Positions 46,962 to 55,861 of a DNA stretch of 64,000 bases are shown piece after piece. The position numbers and the translations under genes were made by a program. The stretch is taken from NCBI RefSeq assembly GCF_900044055.2, contig NZ_FCOX02000032.1, positions 38,578 through 102,577 on the forward strand. Reading direction: 5' to 3'. The notes beneath the pieces were generated by a model, which had not been told where the DNA came from, searched no databases, and saw only the letters and a list, made by a program, of their open reading frames with translations. Source of the DNA: Caballeronia calidae. Lineage in GTDB: Bacteria; Pseudomonadota; Gammaproteobacteria; Burkholderiales; Burkholderiaceae. How positions within the stretch are numbered: the first letter of the stretch is position 1; each line of letters begins with the position of its first letter.

Positions 46962-47650
46962 GTTCGCTGCCGCAGACGTCGTCATCGGTCGAGCCGAGCG
47001 CGCCCCTCACGCTCGCGCTGTCGAAAGGGCGTATCTTCGAGGAAACGCTTCCGCTGCTCGCGGCCGCCGGCGTGCAGGTGGCGGAAGATCCGGAAAGCTC
47101 GCGCAAGCTGATTCTGCCGACCACGAACCCGAACCTGCGCGTGATCATCGTGCGCGCGACCGATGTGCCGACGTACGTCGAATACGGCGCGGCGGACTTC
47201 GGCGTCGCGGGTAAGGACGTGCTGATCGAGCATGGCGGCAGCGGCCTGTATCAGCCGGTCGATCTCGACATCGCGCGTTGCCGGATGTCGGTGGCCGTCA
47301 AGGCCGGTTTCGACTACGCGAACGCGGTGCGCCAGGGCGCGCGCCTGCGCGTCGCGACGAAGTACACGGAAACGGCGCGCGAGCATTTTGCGTCGAAGGG
47401 CGTGCACGTCGATCTGATCAAGCTGTACGGCTCGATGGAGCTTGCGCCGCTCGTCGGCCTCGCGGACGCGATCGTCGATCTGGTCAGCTCGGGCGGCACG
47501 CTGCGGGCGAACAACCTCGTCGAAGTCGAAGAGATCATGCAGATTTCATCGCGCCTCGTGGTCAATCAGGCGGCGCTCAAATTGAAGCGCGCGGCGCTCA
47601 AGCCGTACCTCGATGCCTTCGAGCGCGCCACGGCAAGTACAGGAAATTAG
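46958..47650 (+). CDS. hisG: ATP phosphoribosyltransferase, short form HisG
   Basis: First step of histidine synthesis: ATP plus PRPP to phosphoribosyl-ATP. The 230-residue product has LTLALSKGRIFEET, the DFGVAGKDVLIE segment and the PRPP loop region DLVSSGGTLRANNL. It lacks the roughly 80-residue C-terminal regulatory domain of the long form, so it is HisG-S and needs the HisZ partner, which is not in this window. The first 14 residues (Ser/Pro-rich) are an extra leader; a later start is possible but there is no in-frame Met. Confidence 0.95.
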   Translation: MSSLPQTSSSVEPSAPLTLALSKGRIFEETLPLLAAAGVQVAEDPESSRKLILPTTNPNLRVIIVRATDVPTYVEYGAADFGVAGKDVLIEHGGSGLYQPVDLDIARCRMSVAVKAGFDYANAVRQGARLRVATKYTETAREHFASKGVHVDLIKLYGSMELAPLVGLADAIVDLVSSGGTLRANNLVEVEEIMQISSRLVVNQAALKLKRAALKPYLDAFERATASTGN

Positions 47651-47696
47651 GCGAGCCGCACGCGGCGGCGCGCCACAAGCACAACGGAAAACCAGC

Positions 47697-49019
47697 ATGT
47701 CTATCAAGATTCGCAAACTCGATTCCAGCACCGATGGTTTTCAAAAGGCTCTGCGTGCGGTCCTCGCATTCGAAGCGAGCGAGGATGAAGCGATCGAGCG
47801 CTCGGTCGCTCAGATTCTCGCGGATGTGAAGGCGCGCGGCGATGAAGCCGTGCTCGAATACACCAACAAGTTCGACCGGCTGAAGGCAGAGAGCGTCGCG
47901 GCGCTCGAATTGCCGCTGTCGGAAATGGAAGCCGCGCTCGAAGGACTCGAGCCGAAGCGTCGCGCGGCGCTCGAAGCGGCGGCCGCGCGCGTGCGCGGTT
48001 ATCACGAGAAGCAGCGCATAGAATGCGGCAGCCATAGCTGGCAGTACACGGAAGCCGACGGCACCGTGCTCGGCCAGAAAGTGACGCCGCTCGATCGCGC
48101 GGGCATCTACGTGCCGGGCGGCAAGGCGGCGTATCCGTCGTCGGTGCTGATGAACGCGATCCCGGCGCGCGTTGCGGGCGTCAAGGAAATCGTGATGGTG
48201 GTGCCGACGCCCGACGGCGTGAAGAATCCGCTCGTGCTCGCGGCGGCGCTGCTCGGCGGCGTGGACCGCGTGTTCACGATCGGCGGCGCGCAGGCGGTCG
48301 GCGCGCTCGCGTACGGCACGCAAAGCGTGCCGGCCGTCGACAAGATCTGCGGCCCGGGCAATGCGTATGTCGCGTCGGCGAAGCGTCGCGTGTTCGGCAC
48401 CGTGGGCATCGACATGATCGCGGGGCCGTCTGAGATTCTCGTTATTTGCGATGCCACCACGGATCCGCGCTGGGTCGCGATGGACCTCTTCTCGCAAGCC
48501 GAGCACGACGAACTCGCGCAGTCCATCCTGCTGTGCCCGGACGATGACTTCATCCAGCGCGTGGAAGATGCGATCGTCGAACTGCTGCCCGCGATGCCGC
48601 GCCGCGACGTCATTCAACGTTCGCTCGAAGACCGAGGCGCGCTTATCAAGGTGAAGGACATGGCCGAAGCGTGCGCGATCGCGAACGACATCGCGCCCGA
48701 GCACCTCGAGATTTCCGCGCTCGATCCGCATCAGTGGGCCGCGCAGATTCACAACGCGGGCGCGATGTTCCTCGGCCGCTACACGAGCGAAAGTCTCGGC
48801 GACTACTGCGCCGGTCCGAATCACGTGCTGCCGACTTCCCGCACCGCGCGCTTTTCGTCGCCGCTCGGCGTGTACGACTTCATGAAGCGTTCGAGCGTGA
48901 TCGAAGTGAGCGCGGACGGCGCGCAGACGCTCGGCGAGATCGCGGCGGAACTGGCGTATGGCGAAGGCTTGCAGGCGCACGCGCGCAGCGCCGAGTACCG
49001 GATGAAAAACGTCGGCTGA
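47697..49019 (+). CDS. hisD: Histidinol dehydrogenase
   Basis: Zinc enzyme oxidising L-histidinol to L-histidine in two NAD-dependent steps. The 440-residue product has the NAD region GKAAYPSSVLMNAIPA, DKICGPGNAYVASAKR and the active-site SQAEHDELAQS, plus DYCAGPNHVLPTSRTARF. Full length; the start at 47697 is the family start. Confidence 0.97.
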   Translation: MSIKIRKLDSSTDGFQKALRAVLAFEASEDEAIERSVAQILADVKARGDEAVLEYTNKFDRLKAESVAALELPLSEMEAALEGLEPKRRAALEAAAARVRGYHEKQRIECGSHSWQYTEADGTVLGQKVTPLDRAGIYVPGGKAAYPSSVLMNAIPARVAGVKEIVMVVPTPDGVKNPLVLAAALLGGVDRVFTIGGAQAVGALAYGTQSVPAVDKICGPGNAYVASAKRRVFGTVGIDMIAGPSEILVICDATTDPRWVAMDLFSQAEHDELAQSILLCPDDDFIQRVEDAIVELLPAMPRRDVIQRSLEDRGALIKVKDMAEACAIANDIAPEHLEISALDPHQWAAQIHNAGAMFLGRYTSESLGDYCAGPNHVLPTSRTARFSSPLGVYDFMKRSSVIEVSADGAQTLGEIAAELAYGEGLQAHARSAEYRMKNVG

Positions 49020-49091
49020 ATCGAGCCGGCCCGAGTGAACGAGGCGGCCTCAGAGCCGCCGCCTGTCCGGCGAGAGAGACGCCGGGAAATC

Positions 49092-50165
49092 ATGACCACA
49101 GCACAAGACATCATTCGTCCCGACATCCTCGCGATGACGAGCTATCCCGTGCCCGACGCAACGGGCCTGATCAAGCTCGACGCGATGGAAAATCCCCACA
49201 CGCTGCCTGCCGATCTCGCCGAACGTCTCGGCGCGCATCTCGCGGGTGTGGCGCTGAACCGCTATCCGGCGCCGCGTCCCGCCGAACTGCTCGCGAAGCT
49301 CAAGCGCGCGATGCACGTGCCCGCCGCCTGCGACGTGCTGCTCGGCAACGGCTCGGACGAATTGATCAGCATGATGTCGGTCGCGTGCTCGAAGCCGGGC
49401 GCGAAGGTCGTGGCGCCGGTGCCGGGCTTCGTGATGTACGAAATGTCGGCGAAATTCGCGCATCTCGAGTTCATCGGCGTGCCGCTGAAGGCGGACTTCA
49501 CGCTCGACGCCGACGCGATGATTGCGGCCATCGACGAACATGCGCCCGCTCTCGTCTATCTCGCGTATCCGAACAACCCCACCGGCACGCTCTTCGACGA
49601 CGCCGACATGGAGCGCGTGATCGCGGCGGCGAAAAAGAGCCTCGTCGTGATCGACGAAGCCTATCAGCCGTTCGCCGAGAAGAGCTGGATGCCGCGCGCC
49701 GCGGACTTCGACAATGTCGTCGTGATGCGCACCGTCTCGAAGCTCGGGCTCGCGGGCATCCGCCTCGGCTACATGGCGGGCCGGCCTTCGTGGATCATGC
49801 AGTTCGACAAGGTGCGCCCGCCGTACAACATCAATGTGCTGACGCAAGCGACCGCGGACTTCCTGCTCGATCACCTCGACGTGCTCGACGCGCAGGCCTC
49901 CGATCTGCGCGCTCAGCGCGCGAAACTCGCACGTGAAGTCGCTGCGCTGCCGGGCGTGATCGTGTTTCCCAGCGCGGGCAATTTTCTGCTCGTGCGCGTG
50001 CCGGATGCGGCCGTTGCTTTCGAAACCCTTTTGACTTCGCGGGTTTTGATAAAAAACGTGAGTAAAATGCATCCATTGCTGGCCAATTGCGTGCGTTTGA
50101 CGGTCGGAACAGCCGAAGAAAACGCGCAAATGGTCGCGGCGCTCAGGAAGCTCGCGCCGAACTGA
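49092..50165 (+). CDS. hisC: Histidinol-phosphate aminotransferase
   Basis: PLP enzyme converting imidazole-acetol phosphate and glutamate to histidinol phosphate. The 357-residue class II aminotransferase has LLGNGSDELI, AYPNNPTGTLF, VIDEAYQPF and the PLP lysine in RTVSKLGLAGIRLGY. Start MTTAQD at 49092 rather than the open frame from 49035. Confidence 0.96.
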   Translation: MTTAQDIIRPDILAMTSYPVPDATGLIKLDAMENPHTLPADLAERLGAHLAGVALNRYPAPRPAELLAKLKRAMHVPAACDVLLGNGSDELISMMSVACSKPGAKVVAPVPGFVMYEMSAKFAHLEFIGVPLKADFTLDADAMIAAIDEHAPALVYLAYPNNPTGTLFDDADMERVIAAAKKSLVVIDEAYQPFAEKSWMPRAADFDNVVVMRTVSKLGLAGIRLGYMAGRPSWIMQFDKVRPPYNINVLTQATADFLLDHLDVLDAQASDLRAQRAKLAREVAALPGVIVFPSAGNFLLVRVPDAAVAFETLLTSRVLIKNVSKMHPLLANCVRLTVGTAEENAQMVAALRKLAPN

Positions 50166-50197
50166 ACCCCACTTTTCGAAAGTCTCAAGGAATTACC

Positions 50198-50785
50198 ATG
50201 CGCATTGCGGAAGTCGTTCGCAACACCAGCGAAACGCAGATCCGTGTGAAGCTCGATCTGGACGGCACCGGCAAGCAGAAGCTCGCCACCGGCGTCCCGT
50301 TTCTCGATCACATGCTCGACCAGATCGCCCGTCATGGGCTCATCGATCTCGACATCGAAGCGCATGGCGACCTCCATATCGACGATCATCATACCGTCGA
50401 AGATACGGGCATTACGCTCGGGCAGGCGGTGGCGAAGGCCATCGGCGATCGCAAGGGCATTCGCCGCTACGGGCATTCGTACGTGCCGCTCGACGAAGCG
50501 CTGTCGCGCGTCGTGATCGATTTTTCCGGCCGTCCGGGGCTCGAATTTCATGTGCCGTTCACGCGCGCGCGCATCGGCACGTTCGACGTCGATCTCACCA
50601 TCGAATTCTTCCGCGGATTCGTGAATCACGCGGGCGTCACGCTGCATATCGACAACCTGCGCGGCATCAACGCGCATCATCAGGTCGAGACCGTATTCAA
50701 GGCGTTCGGCCGCGCGTTGCGCATGGCCGTCGAGGTGGATGAGCGCGCGGCGGGGCAGATTCCGTCGACCAAGGGCAGTCTCTGA
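50198..50785 (+). CDS. hisB: Imidazoleglycerol-phosphate dehydratase
   Basis: Dehydrates imidazole glycerol phosphate to imidazole-acetol phosphate, a manganese enzyme. The 195-residue product is the single-domain form, with GVPFLDHMLDQIARHG, HIDDHHTVEDTGI and INAHHQVETVFKAFGRAL, the metal-binding histidine motifs. It lacks the phosphatase domain of enterobacterial HisB, so histidinol-phosphatase must be a separate gene elsewhere. Confidence 0.97.
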   Translation: MRIAEVVRNTSETQIRVKLDLDGTGKQKLATGVPFLDHMLDQIARHGLIDLDIEAHGDLHIDDHHTVEDTGITLGQAVAKAIGDRKGIRRYGHSYVPLDEALSRVVIDFSGRPGLEFHVPFTRARIGTFDVDLTIEFFRGFVNHAGVTLHIDNLRGINAHHQVETVFKAFGRALRMAVEVDERAAGQIPSTKGSL

Positions 50786-50825
50786 TCGACTCACGCCGCT
50801 TCGGCGCGCGTGCGTCGAGAACACG

Positions 50826-51446
50826 ATGGATCTGTTCAAGTCGTTCATATCGTTGCTCGCGCTGATCAATCCGATCGGCGCGATACCGTTTTTTCTGAGC
50901 CTGACCTCGCAGCAATCCGATACCGAACGACGCAACACGATTCGCGTCGCGTCGATTTCGGTGTTCTGCGTGATCGCGGTGACGGCGCTGCTCGGCCAGC
51001 AGATCATCGCGTTCTTCGGCATTTCGGTCGGATCGTTCGAAGTGGGCGGCGGCATCATCATGCTGCTCATGGCGATCAGCATGTTGAACGCGCAAGTCGG
51101 CAACGCGCGCTCGACGCCGGAAGAACGCATGGAAGCCGAGGAGCGCAACAGCATCGCGGTCGTGCCGCTCGCGATCCCGCTGCTCACCGGCCCCGGCTCG
51201 ATCAGCACGGTGATCGTCTATGCTGCCAATGCGCAGCACTGGTATGACCGTTTCGGACTGGTCGTGCTGGGCGCGATCATCGCGGGGCTGTGCTTCGGCG
51301 CGCTGAATCTCGCGGAGCCGATCGCGCGCGTCGTCGGGCGCACTGGAATCAATATCGGCACGCGTCTCATGGGTTTGATGTTGTCCGCGTTGGCGGTGGA
51401 GTTCATCGTCGACGGGTTGAAGGCCTTGATGCCATCTTTGAAATGA
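50826..51446 (+). CDS. MarC-family integral membrane protein
   Basis: The 206-residue product has six membrane segments and the MarC/UPF0056 signatures LLALINPIGAIPFFLSLT and VVPLAIPLLTGPGSISTVIV. The family has no agreed function; the original link to multiple antibiotic resistance has not held up. It sits inside the histidine cluster between hisB and hisH and overlaps hisH by 4 nt, so it is co-expressed. Whether it has any role in histidine metabolism is unknown. Confidence 0.92.
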   Translation: MDLFKSFISLLALINPIGAIPFFLSLTSQQSDTERRNTIRVASISVFCVIAVTALLGQQIIAFFGISVGSFEVGGGIIMLLMAISMLNAQVGNARSTPEERMEAEERNSIAVVPLAIPLLTGPGSISTVIVYAANAQHWYDRFGLVVLGAIIAGLCFGALNLAEPIARVVGRTGINIGTRLMGLMLSALAVEFIVDGLKALMPSLK

Positions 51447-52084
51447 ATACTTCGATTGCGATTGTTGATTACGGAATGGGCAACCTGCGCTCTGTCTATC
51501 AGGCGCTGAAAAAGGCTGCGCCCGAGGCGAACGTGGCGATCGTCGCTCAGCCCGAAGGCATCCGCGCGGCGGACCGCGTGGTCTTGCCGGGCCAAGGCGC
51601 AATGCGCGACTGCATGGGGCATCTGGCCGAGTCCGGTCTTCAGGACGCGGTGATGCAGGCGGCGCGCCAAAAGCCGATGCTCGGCATCTGCGTCGGCGAG
51701 CAGATGCTCTTCGACTGGAGCGAGGAAGGTGACACCAAAGGGCTCGGCCTGTTGCCGGGCAAAGTGGTGCGCTTCCAGCTCGACGGTCTTCTGCAGGACG
51801 ACGGCTCGCGCTTCAAGGTCCCGCAGATGGGCTGGAACCGCGTGCGTCAGACGCAAGCGCATCCGATCTGGGACGGCGTCGCGGACGGCGCGTTCTTCTA
51901 CTTCGTCCACAGCTATTACGTGGTGCCGGAGAACCCGGCGCACACATCGGGCGAAACGGTGTACGGCAGCGCATTTACATCGGCGGTGGCGCGGGAGAAT
52001 ATCTTCGCGACCCAATTTCACCCCGAAAAAAGCGCGGACGCCGGATTGCGCCTGTACCGCAATTTCGTGCACTGGAACCCGTGA
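51443..52084 (+). CDS. hisH: Imidazole glycerol phosphate synthase, glutaminase subunit HisH
   Basis: Supplies ammonia from glutamine to HisF. The 213-residue class I amidotransferase has the oxyanion region LPGQGAMRDCM, the nucleophile in GICVGEQMLFDWSEEG and the His-Glu pair in ATQFHPEKS. All triad residues are present. The start lies within the marC stop. Confidence 0.96.
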   Translation: MNTSIAIVDYGMGNLRSVYQALKKAAPEANVAIVAQPEGIRAADRVVLPGQGAMRDCMGHLAESGLQDAVMQAARQKPMLGICVGEQMLFDWSEEGDTKGLGLLPGKVVRFQLDGLLQDDGSRFKVPQMGWNRVRQTQAHPIWDGVADGAFFYFVHSYYVVPENPAHTSGETVYGSAFTSAVARENIFATQFHPEKSADAGLRLYRNFVHWNP

Positions 52085-52236
52085 GATGGCGCGCCCGCTA
52101 GCGTTTTCGCCTATTACTACGGGCGCGTGACCGTTGCAAGACTTGTACTACACTAGCGAGACGGCCCGCGGCGCAGGCACAAAAGACCGCACGCGCGACG
52201 TTTTGATCAACTCCACCCAGAAAATACGCGATACCT

Positions 52237-52989
52237 ATGCTGCTCATTCCGGCCATCGATCTTAAGGACGGTCAGTGCGTGCGCCTCAAGCAGGGCGATA
52301 TGGACCAAGCGACCATTTTTTCAGAAGATCCAGCTGCAATGGCCCGACATTGGGTCGATCGCGGCGCGCGACGGCTGCATCTGGTCGATCTGAACGGCGC
52401 GTTCGCCGGCAAGCCGCGAAACGGCGACGCGATCCGCGCAATCCTCGACGAAGTGGGCAACGAGATTCCCGTGCAGTTGGGCGGCGGCGTCCGCGATCTG
52501 GAAACCATCGAGCGCTATCTGGACGACGGCCTGTCGTACATCATCATCGGCACCGCAGCGGTGAAGAATCCGGGCTTTCTGCAGGACGCGTGCAGCGCGT
52601 TCGGCGGGCACATCATCGTCGGGCTGGACGCGAAGGACGGCAAGGTCGCCACGGACGGCTGGAGCAAGCTCACGGGCCACGAAGTCGTGGACCTCGCCCT
52701 CAAGTTCGAGGACTACGGCTGCGAATCGATCATCTACACCGACATCGGCCGCGACGGCATGCTTCAGGGCGTCAACATCGACGCGACCGTGCGCCTCGCG
52801 CGGGCGGTGAAGATTCCGGTGATCGCGAGCGGCGGGCTGTCGAGCATCGCGGATATCGAATCGCTCTGCGAAGTCGAGGACGAAGGCATCGAAGGCGTGA
52901 TCTGCGGACGCGCGATCTACTCCGGCGACCTCGATTTCACGGCTGCCCAAACGCGCGCCGACGCGCTGCGCGAAGCCGACGGCGCTTGA
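52237..52989 (+). CDS. hisA: Phosphoribosylformimino-AICAR phosphate isomerase HisA
   Basis: Amadori isomerase of histidine synthesis, a half-barrel-duplicated TIM barrel. The 250-residue product starts MLLIPAIDLKDGQCVRLKQGD (Asp general base at residue 8), then QLGGGVRDLETIE, YTDIGRDGMLQGVN (second Asp) and the phosphate loop ASGGLSS. It is 152 bp after hisH, the largest gap within the his cluster, so an internal promoter is possible. Confidence 0.97.
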   Translation: MLLIPAIDLKDGQCVRLKQGDMDQATIFSEDPAAMARHWVDRGARRLHLVDLNGAFAGKPRNGDAIRAILDEVGNEIPVQLGGGVRDLETIERYLDDGLSYIIIGTAAVKNPGFLQDACSAFGGHIIVGLDAKDGKVATDGWSKLTGHEVVDLALKFEDYGCESIIYTDIGRDGMLQGVNIDATVRLARAVKIPVIASGGLSSIADIESLCEVEDEGIEGVICGRAIYSGDLDFTAAQTRADALREADGA

Positions 52990-53025
52990 AAACGCCAGCG
53001 CGCGAGCACATCTGAGCAGTACTCC

Positions 53026-53051
53026 GGGCGGCCACAACGCCGCCCTTATTT
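53026..53051 (+). terminator. Terminator-like hairpin between hisA and hisF
   Basis: GGGCGGC and GCCGCCC pair perfectly around CACAAC, followed by TTATTT. It lies inside the operon, so it is more likely an attenuating or mRNA-processing element than a full stop. Confidence 0.4.
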
Positions 53052-53067
53052 CGTAAGTGGCAAGAAC

Positions 53068-53841
53068 ATGGCTCTCGCAAAACGCATCATTCCCTGTCTC
53101 GACGTGACCGCGGGCCGCGTCGTGAAGGGCGTCAACTTCGTCGAGCTGCGCGACGCGGGCGACCCCGTCGAAATCGCGCGGCGTTACGACGATCAGGGCG
53201 CCGACGAACTCACGTTCCTCGACATCACCGCGACCTCCGACCAACGCGATCTGATCCTGCCGATCATCGAGTCGGTGGCGTCGCAGGTGTTCATCCCGCT
53301 GACAGTCGGCGGCGGCGTGCGCGCGGTCGAAGACGTGCGGCGTCTGCTCAATGCGGGCGCGGACAAGATCAGCATGAACTCGTCGGCGGTGGCGAATCCG
53401 CAGCTCGTGCGCGACGCATCGGACAAGCACGGCTCGCAGTGCATCGTCGTCGCGATCGACGCGAAGCGCGTGTCGGCCGAAGGCGAACCACCGCGCTGGG
53501 AAGTGTTCACGCACGGCGGCCGCAAGGCGACCGGCATCGACGCGATCGAATGGGCGCGCAAGATGGCCGAGTATGGCGCGGGCGAAATCCTGCTCACAAG
53601 CATGGATCGTGACGGCACCAAGGCCGGCTTCGATCTCGCATTGACGCGCGCCGTGTCGGACGCGGTGCCGGTGCCGGTGATCGCGTCGGGCGGCGTCGGC
53701 TCGCTTCAGCATCTGGCCGATGGCATCGTCGAAGGTCACGCGGACGCGGTGCTCGCCGCGAGCATCTTCCATTACGGCGAGCACACGGTCGGCGAAGCGA
53801 AGCGCTTTATGGCGGACCACGGCATTTCTGTGAGGACCTGA
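53068..53841 (+). CDS. hisF: Imidazole glycerol phosphate synthase, cyclase subunit HisF
   Basis: Forms imidazole glycerol phosphate and AICAR with ammonia channelled from HisH. The 257-residue TIM barrel has IPCLDVTAGRVVKGVNF (catalytic Asp at about residue 11), LTVGGGVRAVEDV, LLTSMDRDGTKAG (second Asp) and IASGGVGS. The usual CLDVDAGRVVKG or CLDVKDGRVVKG is CLDVTAGRVVKG here. Confidence 0.97.
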   Translation: MALAKRIIPCLDVTAGRVVKGVNFVELRDAGDPVEIARRYDDQGADELTFLDITATSDQRDLILPIIESVASQVFIPLTVGGGVRAVEDVRRLLNAGADKISMNSSAVANPQLVRDASDKHGSQCIVVAIDAKRVSAEGEPPRWEVFTHGGRKATGIDAIEWARKMAEYGAGEILLTSMDRDGTKAGFDLALTRAVSDAVPVPVIASGGVGSLQHLADGIVEGHADAVLAASIFHYGEHTVGEAKRFMADHGISVRT

Positions 53842-53844
53842 GTC

Positions 53845-54249
53845 ATGACCGATCAAATGACCTGGCTCGACAAGGTGAACTGGGACGCGAACGGGCTCGT
53901 GCCGGTGATTGCACAGGAAGCCTCGACCAACGACGTCCTGATGTTCGCATGGATGAACCGCGAGGCGCTCGCGAAGACCATCGAGCTAATGCGCGCGGTG
54001 TACTTCTCGCGCTCGCGACAGCGCCTTTGGTTCAAGGGCGAGGAATCGGGGCACGTGCAGCACGTTCATGACGTGCGCCTCGACTGCGACGAAGACGTCG
54101 TGCTGCTCAAGGTCGAGCAGGTGTCGGGCATCGCGTGCCACACCGGCCGCCATTCCTGTTTTTTCCAGAAATTCGAAGGCACGGCGGAGAACGGCGAGTG
54201 GGTCGCCGTCGAGCCCGTCCTGAAAGACCCAGAAAGTATCTACAAATGA
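53845..54249 (+). CDS. hisI: Phosphoribosyl-AMP cyclohydrolase HisI
   Basis: Opens the purine ring of phosphoribosyl-AMP, a zinc and magnesium enzyme. The 134-residue product has VLMFAWMNREAL, YFSRSRQRLWFKGEESGH and the metal site DCDEDVVLLKVEQ plus CHTGRHSCFF. It starts 3 bp after hisF and overlaps hisE by 4 nt. HisI and HisE are separate proteins here, unlike the fused enterobacterial form. Confidence 0.97.
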   Translation: MTDQMTWLDKVNWDANGLVPVIAQEASTNDVLMFAWMNREALAKTIELMRAVYFSRSRQRLWFKGEESGHVQHVHDVRLDCDEDVVLLKVEQVSGIACHTGRHSCFFQKFEGTAENGEWVAVEPVLKDPESIYK

Positions 54250-54614
54250 CGCAAGCCACCACGCTGGACACGCTGTTGCGCCTCGCCTCCGTCATCGACA
54301 GCCGCAAGGGCGGCGATCCGGAACAATCCTACGTTTCCCGACTCTTTCACAAAGGTGACGACGCGGTCCTGAAGAAGATCGGCGAGGAAGCGACGGAAGT
54401 CGTGCTCGCCGCGAAGGACGCGCGCCACGGCGGCGCCCCGAAGGCGCTCGTCAGCGAAGTCGCCGATTTGTGGTTTCATTGTCTCGTGATGCTGTCGCAT
54501 TTCGACTTGAGCCCCGCCGACGTGGTCGCGGAACTGGAGCGGCGCGAAGGCCTGTCGGGGATCGAGGAGAAGGCGCTGCGCAAATCGCGCGAGCGCGAAG
54601 ATAACGGCGGCTGA
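54246..54614 (+). CDS. hisE: Phosphoribosyl-ATP pyrophosphatase HisE
   Basis: Hydrolyses phosphoribosyl-ATP to phosphoribosyl-AMP. The 122-residue all-alpha MazG-like product has SYVSRLFHKGDDAVLKKIGE and EATEVVLAAKD, with the acidic metal site, and EVADLWFHCLVML. It ends the histidine cluster. Confidence 0.96.
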   Translation: MTQATTLDTLLRLASVIDSRKGGDPEQSYVSRLFHKGDDAVLKKIGEEATEVVLAAKDARHGGAPKALVSEVADLWFHCLVMLSHFDLSPADVVAELERREGLSGIEEKALRKSREREDNGG

Positions 54615-54648
54615 CGAGCGTGTCGCTTTCGAGCGAAGGAGGGCATGT

Positions 54649-55041
54649 ATGAACCGGCCGTATGAACCGTATCCGCCTGTCGTTCAAGATTCAACCGATC
54701 CCGAGCGCCTGCGCAACATGCGCACGTTCACGCATATCCTGTACGCGCTCTACGCGTTGTATTGGCTTTCCGGCGGCTTGACAGGGTTGGTCGCGATCAT
54801 CCTCAACTACGTCAAGCGCAGCGATGCTGCCGGAACGCCATACGAGGACCATTTCACCTGGCAGATCCGCACATTCTGGTGGTCCCTGCTGGGGCACATC
54901 GTCGGCTTCGCCCTGATCTGGGTCCTGGGGCTCGGCTTCCTGATCATCGGCGCGGCCTGGATCTGGACGCTCTATCGCATCATCAAGGGCTGGCTTTTCC
55001 TGTACGAAAACAAGAGGCTCGAACCGCGCGCGTGGTTCTGA
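54649..55041 (+). CDS. DUF4870-type small membrane protein
   Basis: A 130-residue protein with a Pro/Tyr-rich N-terminus (1-22) and three hydrophobic segments (about 29-53, 78-98 and 98-117), including NYVKRSDAAGTPYEDHFTWQ between the first two, the DUF4870-like mark. Function unknown. It lies 34 bp after hisE and 30 bp before the HIT gene on the same strand, so it is probably in the his-tat transcript. Confidence 0.8.
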   Translation: MNRPYEPYPPVVQDSTDPERLRNMRTFTHILYALYALYWLSGGLTGLVAIILNYVKRSDAAGTPYEDHFTWQIRTFWWSLLGHIVGFALIWVLGLGFLIIGAAWIWTLYRIIKGWLFLYENKRLEPRAWF

Positions 55042-55071
55042 TCACAACCGATAACGAAATCCGGCAACTCC

Positions 55072-55434
55072 ATGAGTCAAGACAACTGCATTTTTTGCAA
55101 GATCGCCTCTGGGCAGCTTCCGAGCACGAAAGTCTACGAGGACGATGAATTCGTTGCCTTCAACGACATCAATCCGGCGGCGCCGGTGCATGTGCTGGTT
55201 ATCCCACGCAAGCATATTGAAACACTTTCCCATTGCACAGAAAGTGACAGTCCGCTCCTTGGTAGAATGGTGAGTCTCGTCGGAAGGTTGGCGAAAGATC
55301 TGGGTGTCTCATACACGGGAGGGAACACCGGCTTTCGTACGGTAATAAATACCGGGCCAGGCGGCGGGCAGGAGGTGTATCACATCCACGCGCATTTGTT
55401 AGCCGGCGAGCGCCCGTGGCGCCGAATGGGATAA
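55072..55434 (+). CDS. hinT: HIT-family protein (HinT-like purine nucleoside phosphoramidase)
   Basis: The 120-residue product has the HIT opening DNCIFCKIASGQLPSTKVYE and the histidine triad EVYHIHAHLLAGERP (HxHxHxx). The family hydrolyses nucleoside phosphoramidates and acyl-AMPs. Normal length. Local base use around 55200-55480 is less GC-rich than the neighbours. Confidence 0.93.
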   Translation: MSQDNCIFCKIASGQLPSTKVYEDDEFVAFNDINPAAPVHVLVIPRKHIETLSHCTESDSPLLGRMVSLVGRLAKDLGVSYTGGNTGFRTVINTGPGGGQEVYHIHAHLLAGERPWRRMG

Positions 55435-55588
55435 AGCCGCAATCTTTGTCGGCGTTCTCCTTTCCAAGGAAATATTGGGCGAGCAAAATCAATAGTTGAA
55501 GCCGAGGCGACTTGCCTCGGCGCAGGCCGAAAGGCCGCTTTTCCGTGCCGGTATCCAAATCGGTCGGAATCAAGGAGAGTTTTCATTC

Positions 55589-55825
55589 ATGGGTTCGTTA
55601 AGCATTTGGCATTGGTTGATCGTTCTGCTGATCGTGGCGCTCGTGTTCGGCACGAAGAAGCTGCGCAATATCGGCGGCGATCTGGGTGGCGCGGTCAAGG
55701 GCTTCAAGGAAGGCATGCGCGAAGGCGATGCGCCGGCGAATTCGGCCGACCAGCGTGAACTGCCGCGCAACGGCGCCGTGGATGTCGAAGCGAAGGACAA
55801 GTCCCGCTCGGGCGACTACCGCTAA
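55589..55825 (+). CDS. tatA: Sec-independent translocase component TatA
   Basis: Forms the translocation pore for folded twin-arginine substrates. The 78-residue product has one N-terminal membrane segment (WHWLIVLLIVALVFG), the FGTKKLRNIGGDLGGAVKGF hinge and amphipathic helix, and a charged tail. Start MGSLSIWHW at 55589 with AAGGAGA upstream. Confidence 0.95.
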   Translation: MGSLSIWHWLIVLLIVALVFGTKKLRNIGGDLGGAVKGFKEGMREGDAPANSADQRELPRNGAVDVEAKDKSRSGDYR

Positions 55826-55861
55826 TCCCGCCGCAGTCCGCAACCATCCACTTCTCGTTCA

